In this document: positions 1 through 14,448 of the stretch, in pieces | Position numbering within the stretch: position 1 is the stretch's first letter | How the letters are laid out: every line of letters begins with the position of its first letter | Assembly: GCA_024195585.1 (NCBI GenBank) | Contig: SWBL01000006.1 | Span: forward strand, 248,001-312,000 | Origin: Aureobasidium sp. EXF-3400 | Taxonomy: Eukaryota; Ascomycota; Dothideomycetes; Dothideales; Saccotheciaceae | DNA length: 64,000 nt | Direction: 5' to 3' | Program-made: the position numbers and the translations under genes | The notes under the pieces: model-generated | Database searches by the model: none | What the model was told of the DNA's origin: nothing | The model's input: only the letters and a program-made list of their open reading frames with translations

Positions 1-613
1 ACACTAACAAGTCCTCCGCGGTAATAGAGAATTCGAAAAGATGTGAGACTACCGACGGAGATTATAGGGCCAAGGACGAGGAAAAGGTAAGAAGACCACG
101 AGCTGAGGTCTCCGGGGCCACGGCTCGCAGGCCTCAGCCCTGTAACGTTGACCTACTTTCTGAGACAAGGCAAGACATGCCGTTTATGTACAAAGTACCT
201 CCACATCCATTGGGCAGTATGTGTTTACTAAACACAGCATTTCAGCTGAGGAACACTTCTGATTCGTCGTGATGACGATGGTCAAGACTTTTGCTTCACA
301 CACGTGTAGACGTTGATGTGCTAGGTCCCGGGTGTTTCAATCGAGGGAGGTCGGTATGCCATACGTGGATAGCGTTGTAGCTAGAAGCAAACGGTGGAAG
401 AATCGTAGAACACTTGGCAGCTCACGTTGTCGATCGCTAGATGACAGAGACGACAAGCTATTCATTAGAAAATTTGTAAGGTGTAAAAAGTTTCGCGCTC
501 TCGATATGAGTAAATGTTTGAATGACGAAGAGCGAATCAAGCAGCCGTGATTAGTGATTTGCTGCCTCGATCGAGATATCGGATGCGAGCTTGCTGATCT
601 GCTGATTGTATGT
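1..613. other. Intergenic / window edge
   Basis: I see no convincing gene here. The short open frames on both strands (for example around 332-550) overlap each other, start without context and show no recognisable motif. The stretch lies downstream of the minus-strand gene that ends at 614. Confidence 0.6.
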
Positions 614-2326
614 CTAGGGCCAATTTAAGACAGGATAACTCTCTCTGCACTGCCATCCATGATCAAAGGTACATCTCAGCCCCGTACCCTGTCTAGCAGC
701 AATGATACCTCTAGCCACTGTTCTGGCCTCAACCTCTCTTTCCAACCATCTAGCCATCAAGCTCACAAACAAATCCTGGTAGGAGTTACAATTCGAACAT
801 TCTGCCCAACAGTCTCCTAGATCTGCAGAAGTATGACAATCGCCACAATGCTGGACTTGGTATTCTCTCTTCTCTGGGTGTAGAGATACATAGTTGCGTA
901 AGTCATCGATGATCTGTTGATGCTTGACTCCAATGCGGTAATACGTCTTTGCCATTTTCTGGCGGAAGGAAGAAGTTTTCAAGAATGCAGCGTTGGTGGG
1001 AAACCATGTGTTGGCCTCTTGGGCAAGATTTAGATAGGTGAGGTGACGCCAGGCTCCATTCCAATCTGGGCCTTTGAGGCGTTGAGTTTGTTGTGACCAG
1101 TCATTGTCACTATCATCTGAATCTGCAGGTTGAGGCAGGGCATACGAGCGATATGTTAGGGCTAGTAGCCACGAGTGGCAGCCTTGAAGGTCAAGCCAGC
1201 GAAGGCAGTAGGTGTTTTCAGCTAGCATGCGGAGGACTAGGGCTGGCTCTTCAAAGTCGCGGTCGAGAGAGGCATAGGGTGAGGTCGAATTTGGAGTTCT
1301 GGTTGGAAAGGGCCAGTGACTGAGGCTGAGGTGCGTTATGGTATTCAAGTCCTTGGAGAGAAGTAGGAGGTCTGTCCAGGAGGCTGAGGAAGGAGGTTGA
1401 GCTAAGGAAAGCTTGGTCAAATTTTGGAGGTTGTTGTTAAGTGATGTAGGGATGAAAAAGTCGCTATCGTCCGAGGATGTGTCCTGGTCCCATGAGTCCG
1501 CGATATCGCTTCTTTCCTTGTGAGACTTCTCGGTGATGTCCTTGGACTCTTCTGCTGACTTGTGAAGCCATTTCCTAAGGTCCTTAAGTGTGAAGCCCCA
1601 ACCTACTAAGCCTGAGAGATCCAAAGAGGAAGCTTCAGATGGGTTCGGGAAGAGCGCTTGAAGGCCAGCCATGGTTATTCCTTCCGGCGGTCCCATCGTG
1701 GTCAAATAGCTCAGCAGGACAACACGTAGATGGGGCGGAATCACGTCAAGCCACTCGCCACAGTCTTCCACAATATCTGACCAGTTTCGTGCTGCTACTT
1801 TCAATGACATATCCAGTAAGCTACCAGGAACCACGGGATTGTCGTTTGCCATGTCTAGGAAGCGGGCCAGTCCATGCGGTAGATACCTCGTCGGAGCGCT
1901 ACCTTGGCCAAAGGTCCTTGGTTGTCGTTTCGCCGGGTAGTATCGAGTTTCCAGTGCTTGTCTATGACTTGTTAGTCTCGACACCCAACTAGGCGGAGGG
2001 GCAGGGCCAGGCGTTCTCAGCCGAACTCTCGATCGCAGAGAAGCACTGTTTCTTGGAGCCGGAGCGGCTACAGCAGCTTGACCCAAAATGCCCTGCCCCA
2101 AGCTTGGTGGTAATGACCTTTGATTTGAAAGTTCAGCAAGCTGACGCTTTCTTTCGTTTGAGGCTGCGGATCTTTGAGCGAGTCTCAGGTTGGAGAGACG
2201 TTCGTTGACGGATAGCACAGGTTTCTCCTGAGCACTCTCGCCTGTGCGAGGACCGCCTCCAAGGGAGGGGTGAACATAGTTCGAGCCTGGTTTGGGTTGA
2301 TATGTCTGCCTGTGCTTTTTGGGCAT
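614..2326 (-). CDS. Hypothetical fungal protein, LRR-like, 570 aa
   Basis: A single-exon frame of 570 codons starting at an ATG (2326) followed by MPKKHRQTY. The first 150 residues are basic, Pro/Ser-rich and probably disordered. The middle (about residues 210-430) has spaced leucine-rich segments such as LTHLSLSHWPF and LRWLDLQGC, which look like degenerate leucine-rich repeats. The C-terminus has paired cysteines (CGDCHT and CAECSNC) followed by a Trp/Arg-rich tail, so a metal site is possible. I recall similar uncharacterised proteins in other ascomycetes but cannot name a function. It is divergent from the DUF1769 gene at 2712, with about 385 bp between the two starts. No intron is needed. 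Gene call is secure; function is unknown. Confidence 0.8.
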   Translation of the reverse strand: MPKKHRQTYQPKPGSNYVHPSLGGGPRTGESAQEKPVLSVNERLSNLRLAQRSAASNERKRQLAELSNQRSLPPSLGQGILGQAAVAAPAPRNSASLRSRVRLRTPGPAPPPSWVSRLTSHRQALETRYYPAKRQPRTFGQGSAPTRYLPHGLARFLDMANDNPVVPGSLLDMSLKVAARNWSDIVEDCGEWLDVIPPHLRVVLLSYLTTMGPPEGITMAGLQALFPNPSEASSLDLSGLVGWGFTLKDLRKWLHKSAEESKDITEKSHKERSDIADSWDQDTSSDDSDFFIPTSLNNNLQNLTKLSLAQPPSSASWTDLLLLSKDLNTITHLSLSHWPFPTRTPNSTSPYASLDRDFEEPALVLRMLAENTYCLRWLDLQGCHSWLLALTYRSYALPQPADSDDSDNDWSQQTQRLKGPDWNGAWRHLTYLNLAQEANTWFPTNAAFLKTSSFRQKMAKTYYRIGVKHQQIIDDLRNYVSLHPEKREYQVQHCGDCHTSADLGDCWAECSNCNSYQDLFVSLMARWLEREVEARTVARGIIAARQGTGLRCTFDHGWQCRESYPVLNWP

Positions 2327-2711
2327 TACAGAGAAAAGTTACAGAGAAAGGGTTGCCACCGTGGACTCCAGCGTCCAGTCCGGGTATATGTACAGCTCCT
2401 GGATCCTGATTCCGTATCCTGGCGCCTGATTTCCTCCAATAGTATCCTCGTAAATGTGTCTGGAGCAATCCTTCTAGTCTGATGTGTTACTCATAGAGCA
2501 TGAGATTGCAGTCTCCTCATAGGCTGTAGGAGAGTTGAGCAATGACAAGGGACGCCACCTGCATCGCAGCTTCCCCACGCTCACTCAGCGACGTCACGAC
2601 GTTCGACGTTGGATCGGCCACGACAGCAACCAAGCCTTGAAACCTTGTGTACCTGACACGATTTATAAAGAACATGTGCTGACCTTTTCTGCTGATTCAA
2701 CAGACAGAACC

Positions 2712-4013
2712 ATGGCTTCCTACCTCAAAGAAAAAATCACTGGTGCTCCATCGGACGTCGATAGCGCTAACGCCGACAAATACTTCATTCAGGTGGCAGC
2801 TGCAACATCTTACGATGACTCCAAGGCCAAACAGGTCATCATTAATGGACCTCCCACACAATTAAGCAAGAATGCCAAAGTTGCTGTCCGGATAAAGGAA
2901 TACCAAGGCCTTCCTGAAAACTCTCCGGCGACTTCTCCGTACTTTGATGACCAAGCACATGCACACGATACTTATAGCATAGCCGTCTCCTGGATCCCTG
3001 AGGAAGACATTGACGCAGATGACTTGGTCTGGGGCATTGAACTCATCAACCCAATCCGTGATCGCATACCCGGTCGATTCATCACCACCGCCTTCAACAT
3101 CGTCAAACGCTTTGTTGATGCCAGTCTCCAATGCGACCCGGACGCAGATCGGCCCTGGCTTAACGGACCTGTTCTCTGCTCATCAGCCATAACATTCAGC
3201 ATCGGTTCCAAAGGGAGCTGCGAACTTCCCGCCATCCTCGCTGAAGGTGGTCTCTCGGACGACTCTGCAGTACGCCAAAGCCATAACATTCCTACCTCAG
3301 ACACGCAACGCCGCAAACACTTCCTGGACGAGCAAAAACGCAAGAGCTTTGTATTCGAAAAAGGACGTTGCTACGCCTTTGACTTTCACAACGGCTACAT
3401 CGACTGGAAGAACTACGCTCTGAAACTACCTGGCTTCTCTTTTGGAGTGCTCAAATACATCAACGATCGTACCCACACTACAAGATTCGTGCTCAAGAGC
3501 CGTAAAACTGGAAAGATATTTGTAGCGACGACATTCCGTTTACTATATGGCGAGGAGCTGGAAAAGGCAAAGAAGAAGAGCGCTGCAGCTGCTGCTATTG
3601 CGAAAACAGGTGAGACTGAGGAGGTGCAATCTCAGCATGTGGACACAGCTGAGGATCAGCAAAAGGAGCCAGCGCGAAACGGAAAACTAGGAAACTCGAA
3701 CGGCGAACGACAAACACTGGAGCCGCTAAAAGGACCTGAAGCAGCAAAGGTCAATCCAGATGAATTGTTGCAACAACCTGTTCAAGGACCTCAGACGAAA
3801 TTGACAGATCGGAGTAAGGTGGAGCAGCAACCTCTTCAAGGCCCTGGAGAGCTAGATGGTACGACATTGGAAAAGTCAGAGAAGTCAGAGACGGTTTCGA
3901 ACGGCGAGTCTGAGTCACGATCTCAATATGAAGAAGAGCATCCCGCAGGCAGCGCTGTCGAAGAGGTGATAGCGGCATCCGAAGAAAGGAGAACGAGCGA
4001 GCAGCAGAATTAA
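2712..4013 (+). CDS. DUF1769 family protein, 433 aa
   Basis: The frame is open from 2535, but I place the start at the ATG at 2712 because it sits in a good context (ACCATGG) and begins the conserved part (MASYLKEKITGAPSDVD). Residues about 15-290 match the fungal DUF1769 family as I know it, with landmarks such as WGIELINPIRDRIP, RPWLNGP and FEKGRCYAFDFHNGYIDW. The C-terminal 130 residues are acidic, Gln/Glu/Ser-rich and low in complexity. The biochemical role of DUF1769 proteins is unknown to me; yeast relatives are also poorly described. No introns, no signal peptide and no membrane segments are apparent. The gene is convergent with the COQ11-like gene, 150 bp away. Confidence 0.8.
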   Translation: MASYLKEKITGAPSDVDSANADKYFIQVAAATSYDDSKAKQVIINGPPTQLSKNAKVAVRIKEYQGLPENSPATSPYFDDQAHAHDTYSIAVSWIPEEDIDADDLVWGIELINPIRDRIPGRFITTAFNIVKRFVDASLQCDPDADRPWLNGPVLCSSAITFSIGSKGSCELPAILAEGGLSDDSAVRQSHNIPTSDTQRRKHFLDEQKRKSFVFEKGRCYAFDFHNGYIDWKNYALKLPGFSFGVLKYINDRTHTTRFVLKSRKTGKIFVATTFRLLYGEELEKAKKKSAAAAAIAKTGETEEVQSQHVDTAEDQQKEPARNGKLGNSNGERQTLEPLKGPEAAKVNPDELLQQPVQGPQTKLTDRSKVEQQPLQGPGELDGTTLEKSEKSETVSNGESESRSQYEEEHPAGSAVEEVIAASEERRTSEQQN

Positions 4014-4163
4014 GAGGTCGATTGACGACGTTTCGACTCAAGGGTTGACGAGTAATGTGTAACGAGAACACATGCGTTTTATATAGCTTACAGGTCATGA
4101 ATCGGAAGATGAGTCTTCAAGAGTGTAGTGATTACATACAGATATGAATATTACAGAGCAAGC

Positions 4164-5096
4164 TTACAGCATACCCCTTCTCCACGTGCGAGTAGCAAGT
4201 TCCTTAATCTCCTTGACCTCAACAGGACCCTTGAGCTGCTCATCAGCCAAAGCCTCGACCACAGCCTCAGCAACCAGATCTGCCTTCAAAGGCTCCACAC
4301 CACCAGCACCCATCAACCAAGTCAAACGACCACCAACCAGCGAATTGGCCATAGCTCCCATAAACGTCAACCCAGCCATAGGCACAGTAAACGTGCGTGA
4401 CGAGTCGTACAAGAAGCCAGGACGAATAAACACACTTCGCAGACCTGGGAAATTGGAGGTTATGGATGCTTCAGCTTCACGCTTGGTTTTAATGTATCTT
4501 TGCGGTAGGATGGGTGCTCCTCCAGCAGCGGAAATGTAAGCCATGGATGTGGCGCCAGCTGCACTTGCTTCTTTGGCGAGCAAGATGGCTGAATCTCTGT
4601 TCATGACTTCGTAGGTGATTTGACCGCCTTCGTGTTGCGGTTCAACATCACTGCCCTCTTTCCTCTCCAATGGGTTTTGGGTTCCTTGCTTTGTGCTGCT
4701 GAATGCCTTTTGTAGACCTCCGATGATTGGTTCCTTGCCGGTCAGAACACCTTTGTAATCGGCTTCTAGCAGGATTCCCATCGTGTGGACAACGGAATCG
4801 GCGTTTTGAAGGTGTTGAGAGTAAGTGGAGGGTTGAAGGATGTTGGCGCTGACCCAGTTGACGTCGGAGGACCAGGTGGGAGCCACGGGTGAGGAAGTCA
4901 CGGCTGACCAGGTTGGTTCACCAGAGCGTGAGATGGAGGTTACTTGCCAGCCTCGTGCGGCTGCTGCTTTGCAGATGCGGCTACCTGATGGTGGACATGT
5001 TAGCTTGGGTAAGGTTGAAGAGAACTGGTGGTGTGTACCGAGGAAGCCGTTGCCGCCGGCAACAACGATCTTCTTTGTAGCTGCTTTTGTCGACAT
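4164..5096 (-). CDS. COQ11: COQ11-like mitochondrial NAD(P)-binding protein
   Basis: Two exons, complement(4164-4984, 5039-5096), encode 292 aa. The 54-nt intron (4985-5038) has GT-AG ends and a CTAAC branch site. Splicing restores the Rossmann motif GGNGFLG followed by SRICKAAAARGW, which unspliced translation interrupts. The protein is an atypical short-chain dehydrogenase/NmrA-like member. It closely follows the yeast Coq11 (YLR290C) pattern: VVHTMGILLE, YEVMNRDSAILLA, YISAAGG, YIKTKREAE and RPGFLYD. In yeast, Coq11 belongs to the mitochondrial coenzyme Q biosynthetic complex and influences CoQ synthesis; the redox substrate is not settled. The assignment to the COQ11/NDUFA9-like group is confident, but the exact role here is inferred from family membership. 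Confidence 0.85.
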   Translation of the reverse strand: MSTKAATKKIVVAGGNGFLGTHHQFSSTLPKLTCPPSGSRICKAAAARGWQVTSISRSGEPTWSAVTSSPVAPTWSSDVNWVSANILQPSTYSQHLQNADSVVHTMGILLEADYKGVLTGKEPIIGGLQKAFSSTKQGTQNPLERKEGSDVEPQHEGGQITYEVMNRDSAILLAKEASAAGATSMAYISAAGGAPILPQRYIKTKREAEASITSNFPGLRSVFIRPGFLYDSSRTFTVPMAGLTFMGAMANSLVGGRLTWLMGAGGVEPLKADLVAEAVVEALADEQLKGPVEVKEIKELATRTWRRGML

Positions 5097-5393
5097 GATT
5101 GATTGTGTTTATGAAGGGACAATTGGAAAGTTTGGGGATTGAAAGAGTATGAAACTACAGAAGCTCTTCAGATTCACATGCAAAAGAGAGGGTCATGGCA
5201 CGATACATGACGTGCACCGCGTCTTAGCGCCATCGCCGAAGAACATCGGGCAGGAACGAACCCGATTTGTTGCAGAGCTGTCTTCTCCTCCGACCCTCTA
5301 ACCCTGTCACTTGCATCTCTCTACAATCCACCGTCATCAATTCCTGATCAACAAACACTCTCTCGCCGCAACATATCAACACCACCACCCACC

Positions 5394-6203
5394 ATGCCAG
5401 CCGCCGCAAGCAACAAACGCGTCAAAAACACGCGCATCTCCCGCCCCTTCAGTAACACTTCCCCCTCTACCCCCACCCATACCTTAACTAACAACCTCCC
5501 AGTAATCGGCTCACAAGCCTGGAACCTCGACCCCACCACAACACCCACCACCCCAATCCCCGAAGGCCACACAAAAGGCTGGCGCGTCTACGTAAAAGCC
5601 CTCGACTCCGGTCCTTCCCTCGATACCTGGCTCAAAAAAGTCCAATTCAAACTGCACATGACCTACGCCGACCCCTCGCGCACCATCGAAGCCCCTCCCT
5701 TCCAAATCCAAGAAACCGGCTACGGAGAATTCGATATCGAAATGCGGTTATATTTCGACTCGAGCTCAGGAGAAAAAGCGCAGTATAGAAGTCATAGGTT
5801 GAGATTGGAACCTTATGGCAGTGAAGAGCAGCAGAAATTGCAGAAGGAGGCTAATATGGTTACGAGTGAGACGTGTGAGATTGTCGAGTTTAATGAGCCG
5901 TCGCATGAGTTTTTTGCCAAAATGACGGCGGAGGATCAGTTTGCTCATTTGCAGAAAAAGGGCGGTGGTGCTAAGGGTGGTAGAGGTGCGAAGGGAAGAG
6001 GTACGAGGATTGAATATGAAGGTGGCAGGGAACCTACCGCAAATCTACCAGACAGAGGCTCGGAAGCTTTGCCTTGGAGCAGAGAACTGGAGAAAAAGAT
6101 GTTGGACATGTTGGGCACGGCGCAGACCGACATGGATGCTGAGATTGAGAGGGAGAAGAAGAGAGCTGAGGATAGGCAAAAGAGGTTGCAGGAGATTGCT
6201 TGA
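5394..6203 (+). CDS. YAF9: YEATS-domain protein Yaf9
   Basis: The unspliced frame is 269 codons, but residues 21-37 of it are an intron of exactly 51 nt (5452-5502). It has GTAACA at the 5' end, a TTAACTAAC branch site and CCCAG at the end. Removing it gives exons 5394-5451 and 5503-6203, 252 aa, and restores the family sequence RPFIIGSQAW. The YEATS domain covers about residues 10-140 (WRVYVKAL, VQFKLHMTY, PPFQIQETGYGEFDI). A C-terminal coiled coil runs over about the last 50 residues (REKKRAEDRQKR). In yeast Yaf9 is a histone acyl-lysine reader in the SWR1 chromatin remodeller and the NuA4 acetyltransferase. One reader-pocket position that is usually Trp (GWGEF) is Tyr here (GYGEF). Confidence 0.9.
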   Translation: MPAAASNKRVKNTRISRPFSNTSPSTPTHTLTNNLPVIGSQAWNLDPTTTPTTPIPEGHTKGWRVYVKALDSGPSLDTWLKKVQFKLHMTYADPSRTIEAPPFQIQETGYGEFDIEMRLYFDSSSGEKAQYRSHRLRLEPYGSEEQQKLQKEANMVTSETCEIVEFNEPSHEFFAKMTAEDQFAHLQKKGGGAKGGRGAKGRGTRIEYEGGREPTANLPDRGSEALPWSRELEKKMLDMLGTAQTDMDAEIEREKKRAEDRQKRLQEIA

Positions 6204-6453
6204 TCTTCGTCTTCTTTTGTGGCTGTTTACTCCTTTGCTTCCTTCTAAAACTTTATGATACCCCTTCTTGCAGCTATAACATTCAATTGCACATTTCTTC
6301 TCTCTGCACAAGATATGTCATTAATGTCTTGTTCATTTACAGCAACGGCAAGGAAACCATGCAACTCATCTTACAGACTATGAAAGATACCCTCAAGCAA
6401 ATGATATATAACTCCACGCTTCACACTTTCCCTGCCAGTCCTCATTCCCCCTC

Positions 6454-10255
<3,802 letters not shown>

Positions 10256-10770
10256 TGTCGCCAATCAAGCAATGCCCGGCATATACGTACGAGCGGGCGG
10301 TAATGGTATGCGAGAAAGTGACTGACACGCTCGAGAGAGTCCGACGCGACGAACAGGGACGCGTCGAGATGCCGGCGTTTCCCCGTTGATAGACTCCGCC
10401 GGTGGGTCTTGCTTCTTACCCTTCGATAATCTAATCTCTTGCCATTGACTTCGTGAAATGCTACTAGACTATCGTATCGGCAATCAATGTGGGTTGTCGT
10501 TTCATTCATCTGTATGCTACCTCGACTGGGGTCGTTCCGCATGCTACCATGGCATTTCTGCCTCCGTCCTCGCATCAACCTGTTTCTTACCCCGCCCCCG
10601 ACCGTCAACCATGCTACCTCAATTATGCTTCATGCCCGACGATCAACTCATTCAAGACATCATACCCGATGCATTTAGCCATGCTTCGCCCTTCCGATGG
10701 ATCTTCAAGATAAGCTATAAGTATATAGGTCTGTGACTACCTTCTTTCCACCTGTCATACACTACCCATC
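10256..10770. other. Divergent intergenic region, SMC3 / GH29
   Basis: 515 bp separate the start codons of SMC3 (minus) and the fucosidase (plus), so both promoters must lie here. Apart from a TATA-like element close to the fucosidase start I see no recognisable element. The overlapping short open frames at 10458-10736 in three registers look like chance. Confidence 0.6.
10716..10727 (+). promoter_or_regulatory. TATA-like box for the GH29 gene
   Basis: TATAAGTATATA ends 43 bp before the ATG at 10771, on the coding strand. Position and composition fit a core promoter element giving a short leader. It is a sequence match only; no transcription start is known. Confidence 0.45.
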
Positions 10771-13420
10771 ATGTCTGCTTCAACTTCTTTGAAGATTGCT
10801 GTGCTTGGTCTCGTCCCTCTGGCCCTTGGTCAGGGAGGCCTGGTCATCAACCCAAAGAATGCCGGTCTCCAAGTCGGCAGTCATGCTACATCTGTACCGA
10901 TCGATCTCTCGGCCTTGGTCAACAACCGTGCCTTTGCCATGACGCCTGGCGATGCCGACTTCGACGGCGTACACTCTGGTTATCCTGCTCAATACTTACC
11001 CGATAGCAATTTGACCTACGCTGGCATCAACTACATATTCCCACAGTACAAGGAAACGGGCGATGACAATGTGCTTGCCCAGGGTCAAGTCATCACTCCA
11101 CCTCAGGAACGTTATTCCAGTATATCTATGCTGGTAGCCGCAGAGTCTGCCGTCGCTACTGGCTATATCAACGTTACCTATACGGACAACACCACCAGTT
11201 CTGGTCCCGTCCTTGTAGATCCCTTCTGGTCTTGGTGAGCGTACGCAGCACTTGTGTTTTGGCATGTCTAACTTGTGTGTAGGCCATACCCTTACGGCGG
11301 CGATTTGGTTTTCCCTTACTATCTGACTAACAGCACTATCGACTACAATCGTTCAATGGTATACCAATCAGTCAATTGGCTCGACTCTACAAAGCAAGTC
11401 TCCAGCGTTACACTCCCAAACGTCACCTCTGGTGCTGCGACTGGACCTGGCGGTGCTGCACAAAACACTCGTTTGCACATCTTTTCAGTCTCACTAGTCA
11501 CAGCAGCTGGTACAGGAATCAGTCTTGAGATCCAGCAAGCACGATCAACACAACTCTGGATGGAAGGAACGAACAAGACTCAGATATTCGAGGCCATCGT
11601 AGTGAACACGGGAAACGACTGGATTCTTGCAAATAACAGCGTCAAGGTGACAGTGGAAGCTCCAGGCATAACGACTGTACAGCCAGGAGTTATTAACAGG
11701 CTTCGTCCAGGAGACAGAGCGACCGTTCGTGTCGGAGTGATCAATAACAATGGAACCGAGTCTGGTTCCACAGGCGAAGCCACTTTACGTGTTTCGGGTG
11801 CTGGCGTACAGGCAAGTTCGATATTCAACGCAACTTTTGGCATTGGATCCTATGAAGCGACGTACGAAAGTATCTATCAACACGAGAGTCCCTCTTGGTA
11901 CACCGGCGGAAAGTATGGTATCTTCATCCACTGGGGTGTGTACGCTGTTCCCGGCTGGGGTAACTCTGGCAAAAAGGGTAAGGATGAAAGACAAAAAGTC
12001 ATTTGAGGATACGGCCAGCTGACAAGGTGATCTAGAGCAATATGCCGAGTGGTACTGGTGGTACATGAATCAAGGTCTCGACAGTCCAAACCCTGCAGAC
12101 TTCTACGAATACAACCTCGCCACGTACGGTCCAGATCACGTGTACGACGACTTCATCCAGAACTTTACAACAGAGTACTACGATCCTAAAGAATGGGTTG
12201 ATCTCTTCGCCGACGCAGGCGCTCAGTACTTCGTTCAAGTCTCGAAGCACCACGAAGGATATGCTCTTTTTGACATCCCAGCCAATATTACTCAACGAAC
12301 TAGTGTCGCTCAAGTCCCACACAAGAACTTGTTGCAGATGCTATTCGATGCTGCGGATCAGTACCAGCCGCATCTCCACAAGGCCACCTACTTCTCACTG
12401 CCTGAATGGTTCCACCCAGACTACAAGAAGTATGGCTTCGGTGAAGCCATGGGCGCTGGTTGGCCTGGCGGTAACGCTACTAACCCTTACACCAACGAGA
12501 CACTCCCCTATACTGGATACGTACCAGTAGACGACTTCGTCTCTGATCTTATCCTTCCCGAGATGCAGATTCTGGCATCGATGGGAACAGAGATCATGTG
12601 GTGCGACATTGGCGGCCCCAACCTCACTGCAGAATTCAGCGCCGCTTACTTCAACGACATGGCCGCCCAAGGCAAACAAGTCCTAATCAACAACCGCTGC
12701 GGCCTCCCCGGCGACTTCGACACCCCCGAATACGCCAAATACGAAGCCGTCCAAATGAGAAAATGGGAGTCCAATCTCGGCATGGATCCCTTTTCCTACG
12801 GCTGCAACCGCGCAACCCCCATCTCCGCCTACATTACTCCCTCTCAAATCGTAACTTCACTCATCGATATCGTCAGCAAGAACGGCAATTTTCTGCTCGA
12901 TATTGGACCTCAAGCTAATGGCACTATTGTTGATATTGAGAAGCAGAATCTGAGGGATGCGGGTAAATGGATTAAAGGACATGGTGAAGCTATTTTCAAC
13001 ACTACCTATTGGTTTATCACTCCTGAGGAAGGAGAGACTGTGAGGTTTACGCAGACGCCTGATGCTTTTTACATCCTGACTCTGTATCCGCCTAACTCTA
13101 CGCTAGTGCTGGATAGCCCTGTCCCATATGTTGCTGGCGACAAAGTTACGGTCGTGGGTGGCAATATGAGTGGCAGTGTTGTTCCTTCGAGGTTGCTGGG
13201 TAATGGGAGTTTGGAGTTGACGATTAGTGATGCTGTTGTGGCTGCTGATGAGTATAGTTGGGTCTTCAAGATTGCGTTTGGAGGTGTGGGTGCTAATAGC
13301 ACGGTTACTGGGAGTGCACCTCCAGTCCAACAGACTACCAATGATGTTGGAAAGTGGTCGCCAGATTGGATCAAGTTGATCCCGTCTGTTGCGCTTGGGG
13401 TCGCGTTGTGGCTCATGTAA
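10771..13420 (+). CDS. Secreted GH29 alpha-L-fucosidase, 847 aa
   Basis: Three exons: 10771-11234, 11283-11977 and 12036-13420, with introns of 48 and 58 nt. The second splice restores SGKKEQYAEWYW. A signal peptide is likely (MSASTSLKIAVLGLVPLALG). Residues about 20-360 form a beta-rich N-terminal region without a family I can name. The catalytic domain begins near YESIYQHESPSWYTGGKYG, with the IHWGVYAVPGWG loop typical of GH29. Asp577 in IMWCDIGG is the expected nucleophile. The C-terminus ends in a hydrophobic stretch (LIPSVALGVALWLM) that resembles a GPI-attachment signal. Many NXS/T sites are present. The enzyme should release L-fucose from glycans such as xyloglucan or glycoproteins outside the cell. 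Family assignment is strong; substrate linkage is not predictable. Confidence 0.92.
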
Positions 13421-13830
13421 ATAGTGTTCAGACTCAATATGCAGGGATCTTGCTATCTACAGCTTCGACGATGCTTACTGCTCTTCTCATGCCAAGTGAT
13501 TTTGGTGATTACTACATGCATAAGCACTAGTAACGAACAGCTTACTTTCTCTTTCCTTCCTCCCATCATCAAGATGAATTTTTCTTCGCCGTCGTTAAGT
13601 CCTGATGGCATGTTTCAGCCTGGTGAACATTCTAATGAGTCATGCGAGCCACCTGATAGAATGAAGCGTAAGATGTGAACAAAGCTGGATTACTGATAGC
13701 TGACTAGTAACAAAAGAAGAAGGAGAAGCAGAACAAGAAAAGGAAGGGAAACCGATATGATCCCTCCTGAGCTTCTCACCCAGTCTGTATGAATATGGTG
13801 TTTTCAAAGATACACTGATGCATCCTCATT
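13421..13830. other. Convergent 3' region
   Basis: 410 bp between the stop codons of the fucosidase (plus) and the small minus-strand gene. It probably holds the two 3' untranslated regions. There is a purine-rich run around 13715-13755. I see no gene. Confidence 0.6.
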
Positions 13831-14448
13831 TTAGTCACAGTACTCGCTTCCATCAGTGCTCTCACCGTCGTCGGAGTAGATATCGCTTTCGTCAGCGTCG
13901 GTTTCAGGGTACTTGACTGCATAAGCACCAGGATTAGGTCTAAGTCTCTTGGCGGGCTGTGTAGTAGATGGCTGCTCAAGGATACGTTTGTTCGATGTAG
14001 AGTGAACATGAGGACGCTGCGGATGGTGGTGGATGTTGCTGTTGCGGGCCTCTGGCAGGTCCCAGTATTTAGGGATATGTGGACAAGGGCTCGAGTCGCG
14101 ACTGCTGGAGGAGCCGCTCTTCGATGAGGACCGAGGATAGTGCGCAGAAGGTTTACGCTGGAATCCTATGTTGCGGAATGGTATCTTAGTCGAGCGTCTT
14201 TCCTCACGAGCAGAAGGGTGGTATCTCCGACTAGATTGCTGCTCAGAGCGATGTTCGAATGTCTGAAGATGCTCAATCTTTTGCAACCATTCAATCACTG
14301 ACTCCTGATGGGTCCGGACAGGCCGAGAGCGATCTACCCGATGGGTATCAGAGTGACGCCGAGAAGCGGTGTGTTGCTTAGAGTGACTTTCAAGCGACTG
14401 ACGATGTTCAATCGACGGTGGAAGGCACGACAGCACCACTGACATCAT
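13831..14448 (-). CDS. Hypothetical low-complexity protein, 205 aa
   Basis: A single-exon frame beginning MMSVVLSCLPPSIEH. Composition is His/Ser/Arg-rich for most of its length, with basic patches (KRLRPNPG) and an acidic C-terminus (SDIYSDDGESTDGSEY). It could be an intrinsically disordered nuclear protein. No domain is recognisable. It follows the BEACH gene on the same strand, about 210 bp downstream of its stop. The sustained open frame and the basic-to-acidic design favour a real gene, but the start is uncertain and homology could not be tested. Confidence 0.5.
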   Translation of the reverse strand: MMSVVLSCLPPSIEHRQSLESHSKQHTASRRHSDTHRVDRSRPVRTHQESVIEWLQKIEHLQTFEHRSEQQSSRRYHPSAREERRSTKIPFRNIGFQRKPSAHYPRSSSKSGSSSSRDSSPCPHIPKYWDLPEARNSNIHHHPQRPHVHSTSNKRILEQPSTTQPAKRLRPNPGAYAVKYPETDADESDIYSDDGESTDGSEYCD

